From: Flavobacteriales bacterium
GTDB taxonomy: Bacteria > Bacteroidota > Bacteroidia > NS11-12g > UBA955
Reading direction: 5' to 3'
Assembly: GCA_947463125.1 (NCBI GenBank)
Contig: CANHQZ010000001.1
Location: forward strand, 1-64,000
Length of the DNA stretch: 64,000 nt
Part shown: piece by piece, positions 22,456-31,948 of the stretch
Layout of the letters: the number at the start of each line of letters is the position of its first letter
Numbering within the stretch: position 1 is the stretch's first letter
Position numbers and translations under genes: made by a program
Notes under the pieces: generated by a model
Told to the model about the DNA's origin: nothing
Databases searched by the model: none
What the model saw: only the letters and a program-made list of their open reading frames with translations

Positions 22456-22463
22456 CAAACTTA
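22456..22463 (-). promoter_or_regulatory. -7 element of the MazG-like gene
   Basis: TAAGTTTG (22463 to 22456), then CAAT, then ATG: a perfect -7 element with a 4-nt spacer. Confidence 0.55.
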
Positions 22464-22491
22464 AGCAGCAATCGCTAACATTGCATAAGTC

Positions 22492-23001
22492 ATGTACATT
22501 CCTGCATTGCCATCCCACACCGGCTGCCGGTTTCGCACCATGAAAACCGAAGATGCCCTGCGCATTCTGGAAATCAACAATGACCGGGAAACTCGGCTTT
22601 ACACAAGCCTTGTGAGACAGCAAACACCGGAAGACATAAAGTCGTGGCTCAATTATTATCCGCATTACCAAAGGCATGGTTTCGGAATATGGGCTATTGA
22701 ACATAGCGAAAGCAAATTGTTAGCAGGGCTGTGCGGATTGCGTGTCAGAAAAGACCTTGGCGGGCAAATTGATATCAGTTACCGAATGCATCCCGGTTTC
22801 AGGGGGAAAGGCATTGCCACATCGGCTGTAAAAACATGCGTGGAGTGGGGCTTTGAAACACTAAGGCTTAAACAAATACTGGCACAGGTACACATAGAAA
22901 ACGCTATTTCCTTGCACATCCTTACCAAAGCAGGATTTGTCAAAACCGGTACGGACGGTATCTGGACAGACCTTGTAAAAAGAAATGCGCTAGAAAGGTG
23001 A
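22492..23001 (+). CDS. GNAT family N-acetyltransferase (RimJ/RimL-like)
   Basis: A 169-aa GNAT acetyltransferase of the RimJ/RimL type. It has IDISYRMHPGFRGKGIATSA with the acetyl-CoA loop (R/Q-x-x-G-x-G/A) near residue 98, then LKQILAQVHIENAISLHIL with the family asparagine, and the terminal LTKAGFVKTG. It would acetylate an amino group on a protein N-terminus, amino sugar or small molecule; the substrate is unknown. The ATG at 22492 may be followed by a second in-frame ATG at 22540. It overlaps the rfbC 3' end by 12 bp on the opposite strand. Confidence 0.88.
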   Translation: MYIPALPSHTGCRFRTMKTEDALRILEINNDRETRLYTSLVRQQTPEDIKSWLNYYPHYQRHGFGIWAIEHSESKLLAGLCGLRVRKDLGGQIDISYRMHPGFRGKGIATSAVKTCVEWGFETLRLKQILAQVHIENAISLHILTKAGFVKTGTDGIWTDLVKRNALER

Positions 23002-23532
23002 TTCAAATACGCTGAAATCAGGGTGGAGTTTATCCTTTTCTGAAAGTATGGGCTGATCCACACCCCAGTTTATCTGCAGTGACGGACTGCTCCACAATAT
23101 TCCACCTTCGGCCGAAGGAGCGTAGTAATCGCTGCATTTATATTGAAAAATGGTATTGTCGCTGAGTGTGGCAAAACCGTGGGCAAAGCCTTTGGGGATA
23201 AACAGCATCAGAAAATTTTCGGCGGTCAGCTCGACAGCGAAGGCCTTACCATAGGTGGGTGATTGTTTTCTTATATCCACCACCACATCCAGCACGGCTC
23301 CGGAAACAACGCGTACCAGTTTATCCTGGGCATGTGGAGGGGCCTGAAAATGCAGACCGCGCACAATTCCTTTTCCGGACAGACTCTGATTGTCCTGCAC
23401 AAAATTGATGTTAAGTCCGCTTTTGCCAAAAAAATCAGCGCGATAGCTCTCATAAAAATGCCCCCTGTGATCGGCAAAAACTTTGGGTTTGAGCAACCAC
23501 AACCCTTGCATTGGTTCTTTGATTATTTCCAT
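22990..23532 (-). CDS. rfbC: dTDP-4-dehydrorhamnose 3,5-epimerase
   Basis: A 180-aa RmlC cupin enzyme epimerising dTDP-4-keto-6-deoxyglucose during dTDP-L-rhamnose synthesis. DHRGHFYESY (21-30), the catalytic-His segment VRGLHFQAPPHAQDKLVR, and NTIFQYKCSDYYAP with the catalytic tyrosine are present; KGFAHGFATLS is also typical. The start is ATG 23532; the longer frame to 23634 adds an unrelated tail. The other rhamnose genes (rfbA, B, D) are not adjacent. It is divergent from the coiled-coil gene. Confidence 0.95.
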   Translation of the reverse strand: MEIIKEPMQGLWLLKPKVFADHRGHFYESYRADFFGKSGLNINFVQDNQSLSGKGIVRGLHFQAPPHAQDKLVRVVSGAVLDVVVDIRKQSPTYGKAFAVELTAENFLMLFIPKGFAHGFATLSDNTIFQYKCSDYYAPSAEGGILWSSPSLQINWGVDQPILSEKDKLHPDFSVFESPF

Positions 23533-23582
23533 TGTATTGGACAGTTGCAAATATTTTATATTTAAAAGATATTTTGTAATTT

Positions 23583-23590
23583 TACATTTG
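23583..23590 (+). promoter_or_regulatory. -7 element of the coiled-coil gene
   Basis: TACATTTG, a perfect TAnnTTTG, 24 nt before the ATG at 23615. Confidence 0.45.
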
Positions 23591-23614
23591 CACATATCGT
23601 TAAAAACCTCAAGT

Positions 23615-24544
23615 ATGGAAACATCATCCGGCAACCAGACCGATCAGAAGAACCGCAACAGCAAAGCCCTGCTGTACACCATTATTGGCATTTTATTAGC
23701 CCTGAATGCAGGACTGTTTTACATGTGGCAAAAAGGCGGAAATGAAAAAGAAACCGTGGAAAAGAAGCTGGAGACCACCACCTCCAATCTGAAAGAAAAG
23801 ACTGCCGCACTGGAGGAAGCAGAATTTCTTCTGGAAAAATTCCGCAGAGACAGCGCAGCTTTGGTTGACAACAACAAGGAACTCAATTCGGACCTTATTA
23901 AGAAAAAGAATGAAATTGCTGCCCTGGTTGCCAAACTTCGCAACAATAAGAATGCCAGCGATGCTGAGATTGCAGAACTGAAATCAAAGATGCAGGAACT
24001 TACGGCCCAGCTTGAACAACTGCAAAAGGAGAATACAGAGCTAAAAGAAGTTAACAACCAGCTGCAGAAAGAAAAAGAAGCGGCAGACGCCGAAAACAAA
24101 CAGCTCAGTGCCGAGAAGAAAAAATACAAGAATATTGCCCAGCGCCTGCAGGCCGGCAGCATTAAGATAGAAGCCCTGAAGAAACGCTGGATTACCGGCA
24201 AGGAGGCCACCACATCCAAAGCCAAGGACGTGGAAGCTTTCAGAACTTCATTTACCCTTGCCGAAAACAAAGTAGCTGAGCCCGGAGATAAGGTTGTTTA
24301 TGTAAAGATTACCGGTCCTGAAGGCGTTACCCTGTCTAACCCGGGTAATGAGAGCGGCACATTTGAATACGAAAACAAAGAAAGCAAATACACCTACAAA
24401 TTTTCGGTTGCCTACGACCAGGAAAGCAAAGCTGTTCCGGCCACCAAATGGCGTCCGGCCAGAGACCTTAAAAAAGGCAAATACACGATTGAACTATACT
24501 GCGATGGTTTCAAAATCGGCAGCGAGTCAGTAGAACTGAAATAA
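23615..24544 (+). CDS. membrane-anchored coiled-coil protein with C-terminal beta domain
   Basis: A 309-aa protein of no named family that I recognise. A short polar N-terminus is followed by one membrane helix at about 22-43 (YTIIGILLALNAGLFYMW), then a long charged heptad region at about 48-200, rich in K, E, N and A, predicted coiled coil. The last ~100 residues (from about FRTSFTLAENKVAEPGDKV) look like a beta-sandwich domain. It should be anchored in the inner membrane with the stalk in the periplasm. The start is ATG 23615; the frame runs further upstream but without likeness to anything. It is a single-gene unit closed by a strong terminator. Confidence 0.8.
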   Translation: METSSGNQTDQKNRNSKALLYTIIGILLALNAGLFYMWQKGGNEKETVEKKLETTTSNLKEKTAALEEAEFLLEKFRRDSAALVDNNKELNSDLIKKKNEIAALVAKLRNNKNASDAEIAELKSKMQELTAQLEQLQKENTELKEVNNQLQKEKEAADAENKQLSAEKKKYKNIAQRLQAGSIKIEALKKRWITGKEATTSKAKDVEAFRTSFTLAENKVAEPGDKVVYVKITGPEGVTLSNPGNESGTFEYENKESKYTYKFSVAYDQESKAVPATKWRPARDLKKGKYTIELYCDGFKIGSESVELK

Positions 24545-24558
24545 TCATTAATCCCGAT

Positions 24559-24593
24559 AAAAATAGCCCTTCCTAGTTGGAAGGGCTATTTTT
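24559..24593 (+). terminator. strong rho-independent terminator
   Basis: AAAAATAGCCCTTCC, loop TAGTT, GGAAGGGCTATTTTT: a perfect 15-bp stem 14 nt after the coiled-coil gene. The A- and T-runs make it potentially bidirectional, but the TPR gene on the other strand ends 155 bp further on. Nothing else is seen between 24594 and 24747. Confidence 0.92.
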
Positions 24594-24747
24594 ATGCGTT
24601 CATCAATCTTCACATTGAGAAAAATCGCAAAACAACAGGTGCTTTATGCTCTTAACAATTAGCAGATTTTAAACCGAGAAGACACATTTTAATTAGCATG
24701 AATGCAGCTGTGCTGCTACGACATTTTAGACGACTGTATTCCAGCGA

Positions 24748-27700
24748 TTACTCATCGCCGGGCCTTCTTTTCTTGTCGCGGAGCCTGGCCAGTTTCTCGC
24801 GCGCTTCTGCTACGAGCTCCGATATCTCAAAATTCTCTGCCACGCTGTTCCACGTTGCCTTCGCATTGAATTCGTCTTTGGTTTTCAGAAACGCATCGCC
24901 CAGCAGCAGCATGGCCTTACCCACCCAGTAATCGTAGCTGTTAAACTGATCCAGAACGCCATAACAGGATTCTTTTGTCAGTTCCATGCTGTCGGTGGCG
25001 TAAAACACCCATGCCTCACGGTATTTGGCTTCGGCGGCATATTTATTATTGTATTTGGTGTAGGCTTCCTTAAAACGAACCTGTGCATCGGACCACTTCT
25101 TTTCCTGAATATCGGCCTTGCCTAAAAACACCAGCGCCTCTGCTTTCAGGTCTTCCGTGCTGCTGAGTTCTGTACCAATCTTGGCAGCAAGGGTTCGGCC
25201 TTCGGCCATATTGCTCTGCTGCTCATAACATTTTAGCATGCTTCTCCATGCCTGATGGCGCTTTTCCTTATCGCGTGTAATCTGCTCCAGGCGAGACAGA
25301 TACGGCATTGCATCATTGCATGAAGCATTGCTGCCCAGTATTTCAAGAACACTCAGCACAGCATCTTCCTGGAATTCAAAACCATTGGATTCTGCTGCTG
25401 TTTTGTAATGCGGCAGGGCTTCATTCTTTTGTTTCAGTTCCTCATGGCAAACAGCCTTGTAATAATTGGCAGCCACCTTGAAATAGCCTTTGCTGATTTC
25501 GGTCAGGTATTCCTGAAAAGCATTCACTGCTTCCTGATACTTGTCACGTTCATAAAGATTAAACGCCGTGAAATACATCAGGCTGTCGGTTTCAGAAGCG
25601 GTCATACCGCCGCGGTTTTTAGTCCATTTCACATATTCACCGCCCTTGCCCTGGTCGGTATAAATTCGCTTCACGTTTTCAGCGGCTGTTTTGGCTTCCG
25701 GTGTGCCGGGAAACTGATCAAACAGGCGGGTATACATTTCGATGGCCTTATCACTTTGTCCGTTATTGTTGTACAAACGCCCCAAATTCAGCAAACAGCG
25801 CAATACCAGCGGATGGGTTTTAAAGTCATCCACCAGCGAAGAGAAATAACGTTCTGATTCTTTTGTGCTTCCTGCAGCCCAGTATTCTGAACCCAGTTCA
25901 AAATAGGCATCGGGCATGTAGCGGCTTCCGGGGAAATCGCTCACCAGGCGCTTCATGGCTGTTATTTTTTTCTCGCGCATTCCGGGCAGATCGAACAGCT
26001 GTCCCTGAAGACCATATATCATTCCCGTCTGGTACAAAGCATAATCGGCATCGGCACCTTTTTTACCCGTTACATAAGCATATGCCGTAATGGCTTCTTC
26101 CATATGCCTGCGCTTTTGTGTGTTTGCTTCCTTACCCAATTTGGATGCCTGTGAATAGTGGCAATCACCCAAACGCAACTGGGCATCGTTGAATATCTTC
26201 TCGTCGTAACGTCCGCGGCTAAGGGTTTTAATAAATTTCTCAAAATAAGGAATGGCGTCGCCATAGGCTTCTTCTTTGTAGCGACTGTAGCCCATTCCGT
26301 AAAAAGCAAATGGATAAACCTCCAGTTCAGCAACACCGGGTGCATCCAGAAAACGCTGGTATAAATCGGTAACCTGGCTGTATTTTCCCTGCATACTCAT
26401 GGCCTCGGCTTTCCAGAGTGCAGCCTGACCGGAAAGGTTGCGGCTCGCCGTTTTTGACATACACTTATCAAACATGGCGATGGCTTCTTCCCAGTTTCTG
26501 TTTTTGTACAATTCCATGCCACGGGCCAGGCTCACGCGCTGAAATGCTTCTTCTGTCTGAGGATCAGGATCTGAAATGGTTTCAAGAACGGCCGCTGCAT
26601 CACGATAGTTATCGGTGTTGAGCAACAAACCTGCGAGCAACTTTTTGGCTTCCTTACTTTTTGCCGAATTACCATAGGATGCAATATACTTCTGCAACAG
26701 GGAGGCTGCGTTGCTCTCCCCCAGCTCCGTAGCTATTTTAGCCTGATTCAGCAAGGCATCCTGGGCAACGTCCTTATCAAAAGCATTGCGATACGCCTCT
26801 GCAAAGGCATTCATCGCATCGCGTTTATTTTTCAGTTTCAGGTAACAAGTACCCAGGTGATAACTGGCAAACTGGGCAAGGCTGTCGCCCAGATAGGCGA
26901 TATTTCGGAACCAGGATACAGCTCTGCTGCATTGCTCTGCTTTATAATTAGCGAAGCCAAATTCATACACCTCGTTTCGGTCCAGGCTGTCCAGGGTCAT
27001 TCCGCTGGCATTGTAGGCATCTGCTGCCTGCGCATATCTTCCCAGCCGATAGTAGCATTTTCCTTTCAGAAAACTCACCCTGCCTGCCGGCACACCGCTT
27101 TTGATTTTATCGGCAGCCAAAATGGCTTTTTCATATTGGTTTTGCAAATAATATATTTGAGCGATATAGAGTTTCACTGCCTTTGGCCCTTCATCTTCTA
27201 TGGAATGAAAAGCACTGAGGGCTTCTGCATACTGACCGTTGTAGTAAGCGCAATAAGCAAAATAATACAGCGCCAGGGTTTTGTATTCATTTTCTCTTTT
27301 GGTCAACGGAGCCAGGGTTTCCGCCGCATCCTTGTATTTGCGGGTACTTACCTGACAGTAACCTTTTCTGAAATAAAACCGGTCAGCGATATCCTTTGAA
27401 ATGGCGGATTGATCCACATTTTTGTAATACGTCAACGCCGTAGAATACTTCTGTTTCAGATAATAAAAGTCACCCATAGCCAAATTGGCCATATGGGTTT
27501 TATGCGATCCGGGATTGTTTTGAAGAAACCGCTTTACCGAAGCTTCACCATCGGTATGTCCGGCAAACATTTTGCTGACAGAACGGTAATATTCTGCCTC
27601 AATGCGGTTTGTCAACACCTGATCGCTTTGCAGATAAAGCCCCAGCTGGGCAACTGCCGCATTGTATTTCTTCTCATCAAACAACTCCACCCCACGCTGA

Positions 27701-27792
27701 TAATAAATATTGGGATAGGTATTTACCTGGGTTTCCTGACCTGCTAAACGAAAAGCACAGACAGAGGTGAGCAGTAACAGCCTTAATTTCAT
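24748..27792 (-). CDS. large tetratricopeptide-repeat protein with signal peptide
   Basis: A 1014-aa protein. The N-terminus (MKLRLLLLTSVCAFRLAGQ) is a signal peptide with cleavage near residue 19. The rest is a chain of TPR-like helical pairs, for example YYQRGVELFDEKKYNAAVAQ, FANYKAEQCSRAVSWFRN and MYTRLFDQFPGTPEAKTA. It should be a periplasmic or outer-membrane-associated scaffold; similar large TPR proteins are common in Bacteroidota and no function can be assigned. The start is ATG 27792, 9 nt behind TATTTTTG, not TTG 27804. Confidence 0.88.
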   Translation of the reverse strand: MKLRLLLLTSVCAFRLAGQETQVNTYPNIYYQRGVELFDEKKYNAAVAQLGLYLQSDQVLTNRIEAEYYRSVSKMFAGHTDGEASVKRFLQNNPGSHKTHMANLAMGDFYYLKQKYSTALTYYKNVDQSAISKDIADRFYFRKGYCQVSTRKYKDAAETLAPLTKRENEYKTLALYYFAYCAYYNGQYAEALSAFHSIEDEGPKAVKLYIAQIYYLQNQYEKAILAADKIKSGVPAGRVSFLKGKCYYRLGRYAQAADAYNASGMTLDSLDRNEVYEFGFANYKAEQCSRAVSWFRNIAYLGDSLAQFASYHLGTCYLKLKNKRDAMNAFAEAYRNAFDKDVAQDALLNQAKIATELGESNAASLLQKYIASYGNSAKSKEAKKLLAGLLLNTDNYRDAAAVLETISDPDPQTEEAFQRVSLARGMELYKNRNWEEAIAMFDKCMSKTASRNLSGQAALWKAEAMSMQGKYSQVTDLYQRFLDAPGVAELEVYPFAFYGMGYSRYKEEAYGDAIPYFEKFIKTLSRGRYDEKIFNDAQLRLGDCHYSQASKLGKEANTQKRRHMEEAITAYAYVTGKKGADADYALYQTGMIYGLQGQLFDLPGMREKKITAMKRLVSDFPGSRYMPDAYFELGSEYWAAGSTKESERYFSSLVDDFKTHPLVLRCLLNLGRLYNNNGQSDKAIEMYTRLFDQFPGTPEAKTAAENVKRIYTDQGKGGEYVKWTKNRGGMTASETDSLMYFTAFNLYERDKYQEAVNAFQEYLTEISKGYFKVAANYYKAVCHEELKQKNEALPHYKTAAESNGFEFQEDAVLSVLEILGSNASCNDAMPYLSRLEQITRDKEKRHQAWRSMLKCYEQQSNMAEGRTLAAKIGTELSSTEDLKAEALVFLGKADIQEKKWSDAQVRFKEAYTKYNNKYAAEAKYREAWVFYATDSMELTKESCYGVLDQFNSYDYWVGKAMLLLGDAFLKTKDEFNAKATWNSVAENFEISELVAEAREKLARLRDKKRRPGDE

Positions 27793-27801
27793 ATCGCTTC
27801 T

Positions 27802-27809
27802 CAAAAATA
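27802..27809 (-). promoter_or_regulatory. -7 element of the TPR gene
   Basis: TATTTTTG (27809 to 27802), a perfect TAnnTTTG, 9 nt before the ATG. Confidence 0.5.
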
Positions 27810-27862
27810 CAACGCTATCCAGGCCCTGAATCTTTTATTTCTGCACACCCCGTGCATGCGTA

Positions 27863-28978
27863 TTAAAGATAAGACGCTATGCTTGCAGCGCCACTACTGT
27901 TTGAAAAACGGCTTTCCAGCAAATTCCGGCGGTTATCAATATCTTCCTGTGTGAAGTTTTTTCCCCAGCACTGCCGGGTTGCCTCTATCAGTTCTTCTGC
28001 GTTAGCAGCCACCGAACAAAGGGATTCCAGCCCCGTTTCGGCAACCATATCCGTATTGGCCACACAAAAACGGCCTCTGTGCAAGGCATTGAGAAGCTTC
28101 AGTTTAATACCCGTAGACTGGAACGTAACCAGTAGGTTTACATGTGCATCCTGCACTTTTTTCAGTATGGCATCGCTGCTGATGCCTGACAACAGGGTCA
28201 CATGGGGCAAACTTTCCGCAGCCAGCTGCAGCTGCCTTGAAGGATGATTTCCCGCAATTACACAAGGCATTGACAGATGCGGAAAAACCTCGTGAACGAG
28301 AAAAAGTGCAGCCTTGTTGTTCTCCCCCACACCCAGATTGCCGTGATACAACACACAATCTCCTTTGCCTTCGGCTATTTCTACCTCGCTGGAAGTGTGA
28401 AACGCCGGTAAATACTGCACCTCGTTGAACTTCTCATGGTAATAGCGGGTGTCTTTGGGAGAAATCGGTAAAATGAGGTTTGCATAACTGAGAATCGCTT
28501 CATACTTGCGGAGTCGTTCGCTTTCAATTCTAAAAAAATATTTTTTAAAGAAACTGCTTTCGGCCTCCTCGAGAGACTTGTAATAATCATGCTCAACGTT
28601 GTGGGTTCTCACAATTTTGAACCTTTTCGCCAGCTTTGGAGAATCTAGAAATGCAGTGCTGTGCAGGCCCTCAAACAAGATGGGCGCATCGTCTTTACAA
28701 AGGTTTTTCAACAGCTGCTCATCGGAGCGCGTGGCTACGATGTAAGGCAAATCGCCGGTGAAGGGGTTTTTGAAACGCCTGCGTTCGTAATAAAAAACCT
28801 TATCGCACAGGCTTTCAAGGTGGGAGGATGCTGTTTTCCCGTCATAGAGAAAAACGTGCAGCTTTATTTTCACACCATATTCACTCAGCGCCTTTATTTT
28901 GTAATAAATGTCAATTGCCCCTCCGTAATCTGCCGGATAGGGCATATCAAAAGCGATAAGATGAAGGGATTTAGCCAT
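27863..28978 (-). CDS. glycosyltransferase (GT4/GT1-like)
   Basis: A 371-aa GT-B-fold glycosyltransferase. The N-terminal Rossmann domain has FDMPYPADYGGAIDIYYKIK; the donor domain has VLYHGNLGVGENNKAALFL and, near the end, GIKLKLLNALHRGRFCVAN, the region that binds the nucleotide sugar. No transmembrane segment is obvious. The start ATG 28978 overlaps the stop of the preceding glycosyltransferase by 8 nt, indicating an operon. It probably adds a sugar to a surface polysaccharide or glycolipid; the sugar is unknown. Confidence 0.85.
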   Translation of the reverse strand: MAKSLHLIAFDMPYPADYGGAIDIYYKIKALSEYGVKIKLHVFLYDGKTASSHLESLCDKVFYYERRRFKNPFTGDLPYIVATRSDEQLLKNLCKDDAPILFEGLHSTAFLDSPKLAKRFKIVRTHNVEHDYYKSLEEAESSFFKKYFFRIESERLRKYEAILSYANLILPISPKDTRYYHEKFNEVQYLPAFHTSSEVEIAEGKGDCVLYHGNLGVGENNKAALFLVHEVFPHLSMPCVIAGNHPSRQLQLAAESLPHVTLLSGISSDAILKKVQDAHVNLLVTFQSTGIKLKLLNALHRGRFCVANTDMVAETGLESLCSVAANAEELIEATRQCWGKNFTQEDIDNRRNLLESRFSNSSGAASIASYL

Positions 28979-30074
28979 GGTGAAACCTGTTTGCAAAAAT
29001 CGTTAATAAATGGGCTTTTTCCTGTTCCCAGTTCCATATTTCACGCATCCTCAGGCAATTTTGCGATAATCGAAAATGCAAATCCCTGTCATTTAGCAAT
29101 AATTGCAATTGTTCAACTGTATCATCTGTTTCCGGTCTTGTAATCAGACCCACTTCCCCTACTGCGTTGAGTTTTTCATATTCTTCAAAAGGATTGATAA
29201 GCGATGGAAGGCCGGCATGCACATAATCAAAGAATTTATTGTTTAGTGACAACTGATAACTCAGTCCTTCAGGCTCGCTCACATTGTACCCCACCCAGGC
29301 TCTGGATGTGAGTGCGGGCAGGTCAGCCGGCGCCAGCTTTCCCAGAAAAACAACCTTATGCTGCAGCCCTTCCTGCGCCACCATCTGCCTGAGTTTTTTA
29401 CTTAAGTCACCCTCCCCTGCCAGCAACAGACGGCAATCTACCCGGTGCATGGCTTTAATCAGGTTTTCCAGTCCGCGGCCTTTGTTCAGCGCTCCCTGAT
29501 ACAGCACAAAACGATCTTCATCCGGCTTGTAAGGCAATGCGGCCTTCACTGCGGGCATGTTGCGCACCACTTCCACCTTGTTTCCGTATTCCTGTTCAAA
29601 CCAACCGGCCAGTGCAGAACCAACCGTAATGCACAAATCAGCATTGGAAAAAGCCATTTTTTCGGTGCGCCGCCAAATACCCTGAACCATTTTCCGTCCA
29701 AGCACTTCGGGCACCCTGCTGAATAGCTCATGGGCATCAAATACCCAGGGACAACCTTTGAGTGCGCTCGCGAACTTTACCGGCCATGCTGTATCGCAAT
29801 CCACTGCCCAGAGGCAGTCAAATCGCTGAAAATAAAGCCACAGGAACAATCTCAGATTATATTCCAGGTAAAACAACTTCCCTTTGTTGAAAAAACAACG
29901 CATGCGTTTTACTGAGAAACCCGCCGGTGCGGGCATGGAATCAGGCAAACACCTTCCTACCAGTTTGGTTGTATAACCTGCCTCGGCAAAGGCACCGACA
30001 ATGCGCTGCATGCGCTGATCGGTGACCAAGTCATTGGTTACAGTAAAAATGATGTTTTTTATGGGCTTACCCAA
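28971..30074 (-). CDS. glycosyltransferase family 4 protein
   Basis: A 367-aa GT-B glycosyltransferase. The acceptor domain begins with IFTVTNDLVTDQRMQRI and has VFDAHELFSRVPE; the donor domain shows FVLYQGALNKGRGLENLI and later LNNKFFDYVHAGLPSLI, typical of GT4. The ATG at 30074 lies 16 bp inside the recQ 3' end, and the following glycosyltransferase overlaps by 8 nt, so the order HTH regulator-recQ-GT-GT is tightly packed. The likely role is surface glycan assembly at the cytoplasmic face of the inner membrane. Confidence 0.87.
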   Translation of the reverse strand: MGKPIKNIIFTVTNDLVTDQRMQRIVGAFAEAGYTTKLVGRCLPDSMPAPAGFSVKRMRCFFNKGKLFYLEYNLRLFLWLYFQRFDCLWAVDCDTAWPVKFASALKGCPWVFDAHELFSRVPEVLGRKMVQGIWRRTEKMAFSNADLCITVGSALAGWFEQEYGNKVEVVRNMPAVKAALPYKPDEDRFVLYQGALNKGRGLENLIKAMHRVDCRLLLAGEGDLSKKLRQMVAQEGLQHKVVFLGKLAPADLPALTSRAWVGYNVSEPEGLSYQLSLNNKFFDYVHAGLPSLINPFEEYEKLNAVGEVGLITRPETDDTVEQLQLLLNDRDLHFRLSQNCLRMREIWNWEQEKAHLLTIFANRFHHG

Positions 30075-31948
30075 ACCAGCTTCCCTTCCGAATTTGCTGC
30101 AATAATACCTTCATCCATCAACAAACGCAATTGTTTTACAGCGTCATCCCCGGGCAGCAGGTCCAGCAGGCTGTTAAAGTCATGATCAGCGCTTTCCAGG
30201 TGCTGCTTGATTTTCAGACGCCAGTCGACTGCAGTATTACCGGCCTTTTTCTTTTTACGGGCGCAAACATCACAGTGCCCGCAAGGTGCGGCCTCTCTTG
30301 AGGTAAAGTAGGCTATCCACCATGCGGCACGACAATCTTTTGTTGATGCATATTGCTGCATGTGTTCTATAGCCTGCAGTCTGGCTTTTTTGAGCGGTTC
30401 CAGGTTTTTCACATTAAAAACCGGCCTTGAGTGCCGCGGATCGTAAAGAAAAACCCTGGGTTTATCGGAAGCAGGCCGATAATCCAGTATTTGCCTGTTT
30501 TGCAGCGATTTCAGGGTCTCCACAAGTTCATTTTCCTTTACCCTAAGACGCCTGCACAGTACTTGTTCTGAAATGGTGGTATAATTATCTAAAATACCCG
30601 AGTGCGACCGCAGGAGTAAATCAATCAACGGCTCGAATGCTGGATTTCTGATTTTGAAATCATACACCGATGCATAATCGGCACTGATATGGATGGCAGA
30701 AGGGGTATGGATTCCTTCGGACAGGCTGAAGAACTGCAGCAGTTCCAGCGATTTTAGGCCATGAATAAATTCCGAAAGCTGAAAGCGGTAACGACCGGCA
30801 ATTTCTGCCGGATCCAGCTCATACCACTGGTGCATACCGCCTCCTTCCGGGATATCCAGATAAGCCATGAGCGCTTTATAAACCCTTGCCAGAACTTCAG
30901 CATTGGGAAAGCGCGCATCCACCTGTACTTTCAACTGCTCAAAATCGGCATTTCGGTATAGCATAATACACCAGCTATCCTTCCCATCCCGTCCGGCGCG
31001 TCCCGCCTCCTGATAGTAATCTTCCGGGCCGGGAGGCGGAGTAAGGTGAAAAACAAATCGTACATCGGGTTTGTCTACACCCATGCCAAAAGCATTGGTA
31101 CAGCACATTACACGAATCTGGTTTTTCATCCAGGAATCCTGCTTGCGCGCCCGCTCCTCCCCCTTTAGCCCCGCATGATAAAAATCTGCTGAAAGTCCAT
31201 GCTGCCGCAAAAAAACCGAAAGTTCTTCCGTTTCCTTGCGGTTTCTGGCAAATACCAGGCTGCTCCCGTTCGTATTGGCCAGCATTTTCAGCACAAATCC
31301 GTATTTATCCTCTTGCTCCTGCACATGAAAATGCAGGTTTGGACGACCAAAATCACCCATGCTGATGCGTGGCTCATCCATGCCCAGCTTGTCGGCAATG
31401 TCTTTTACCACATAGGGCGGTGCGCTGGCGGTGAATGCCGCAACCGGCACGTCCGGCAATAAATGCCTGCATTCAGCGATGCGCAGATAAGCCGGTCTGA
31501 AATCGTAGCCCCACTGGGAAATGCAATGTGCTTCATCCACCACAAGCAGCCTGATCCCGAGATTGGGCAAATATTCACGGAAATTCTCGGTAGCCAGCCT
31601 TTCGGGCGAAATGTACAAAAAACGGTATTCGCCGCGCAATGCTTTATCCATAACAAGCCGTATTTCCTTGTGGCTGAGGCCGCTGTGCAGACCCACTGCC
31701 CCAATATTGCGGCGCAAAAGCGCATCCACCTGATCTTTGATTAACGATACAAGCGGACAGATGACCAAGGTAAGACCATCATGCATCATGCCCGGCACCT
31801 GAAAACAAATACTCTTGCCACCGCCCGTGGGCAAAAGGGAAATGGTATCCCGGCCAGATAGAATATTGGAAACAATCATTTCCTGTCCCGGCCTGAAAGC
31901 CGGATAAGACCAGTATTGTTTTAAAATATCTGCGGGATTCAGGCCCAT
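30059..31948 (-). CDS. recQ: ATP-dependent DNA helicase RecQ
   Basis: A 629-aa 3'-5' helicase of the RecQ family. Walker A is PTGGGKS (K45), the DEAH box is VVDEAHCISQWGYDFRP (D138), and motif VI is EAGRAGRDGK. The RecQ-Ct zinc region is visible as CRAAWW, then CGHCDVC. An HRDC domain is not evident at the C-terminus, as in many Bacteroidota copies. It acts in recombination and fork repair. The start ATG overlaps the HTH gene stop (TGATG). Confidence 0.93.
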   Translation of the reverse strand: MGLNPADILKQYWSYPAFRPGQEMIVSNILSGRDTISLLPTGGGKSICFQVPGMMHDGLTLVICPLVSLIKDQVDALLRRNIGAVGLHSGLSHKEIRLVMDKALRGEYRFLYISPERLATENFREYLPNLGIRLLVVDEAHCISQWGYDFRPAYLRIAECRHLLPDVPVAAFTASAPPYVVKDIADKLGMDEPRISMGDFGRPNLHFHVQEQEDKYGFVLKMLANTNGSSLVFARNRKETEELSVFLRQHGLSADFYHAGLKGEERARKQDSWMKNQIRVMCCTNAFGMGVDKPDVRFVFHLTPPPGPEDYYQEAGRAGRDGKDSWCIMLYRNADFEQLKVQVDARFPNAEVLARVYKALMAYLDIPEGGGMHQWYELDPAEIAGRYRFQLSEFIHGLKSLELLQFFSLSEGIHTPSAIHISADYASVYDFKIRNPAFEPLIDLLLRSHSGILDNYTTISEQVLCRRLRVKENELVETLKSLQNRQILDYRPASDKPRVFLYDPRHSRPVFNVKNLEPLKKARLQAIEHMQQYASTKDCRAAWWIAYFTSREAAPCGHCDVCARKKKKAGNTAVDWRLKIKQHLESADHDFNSLLDLLPGDDAVKQLRLLMDEGIIAANSEGKLVWVSP

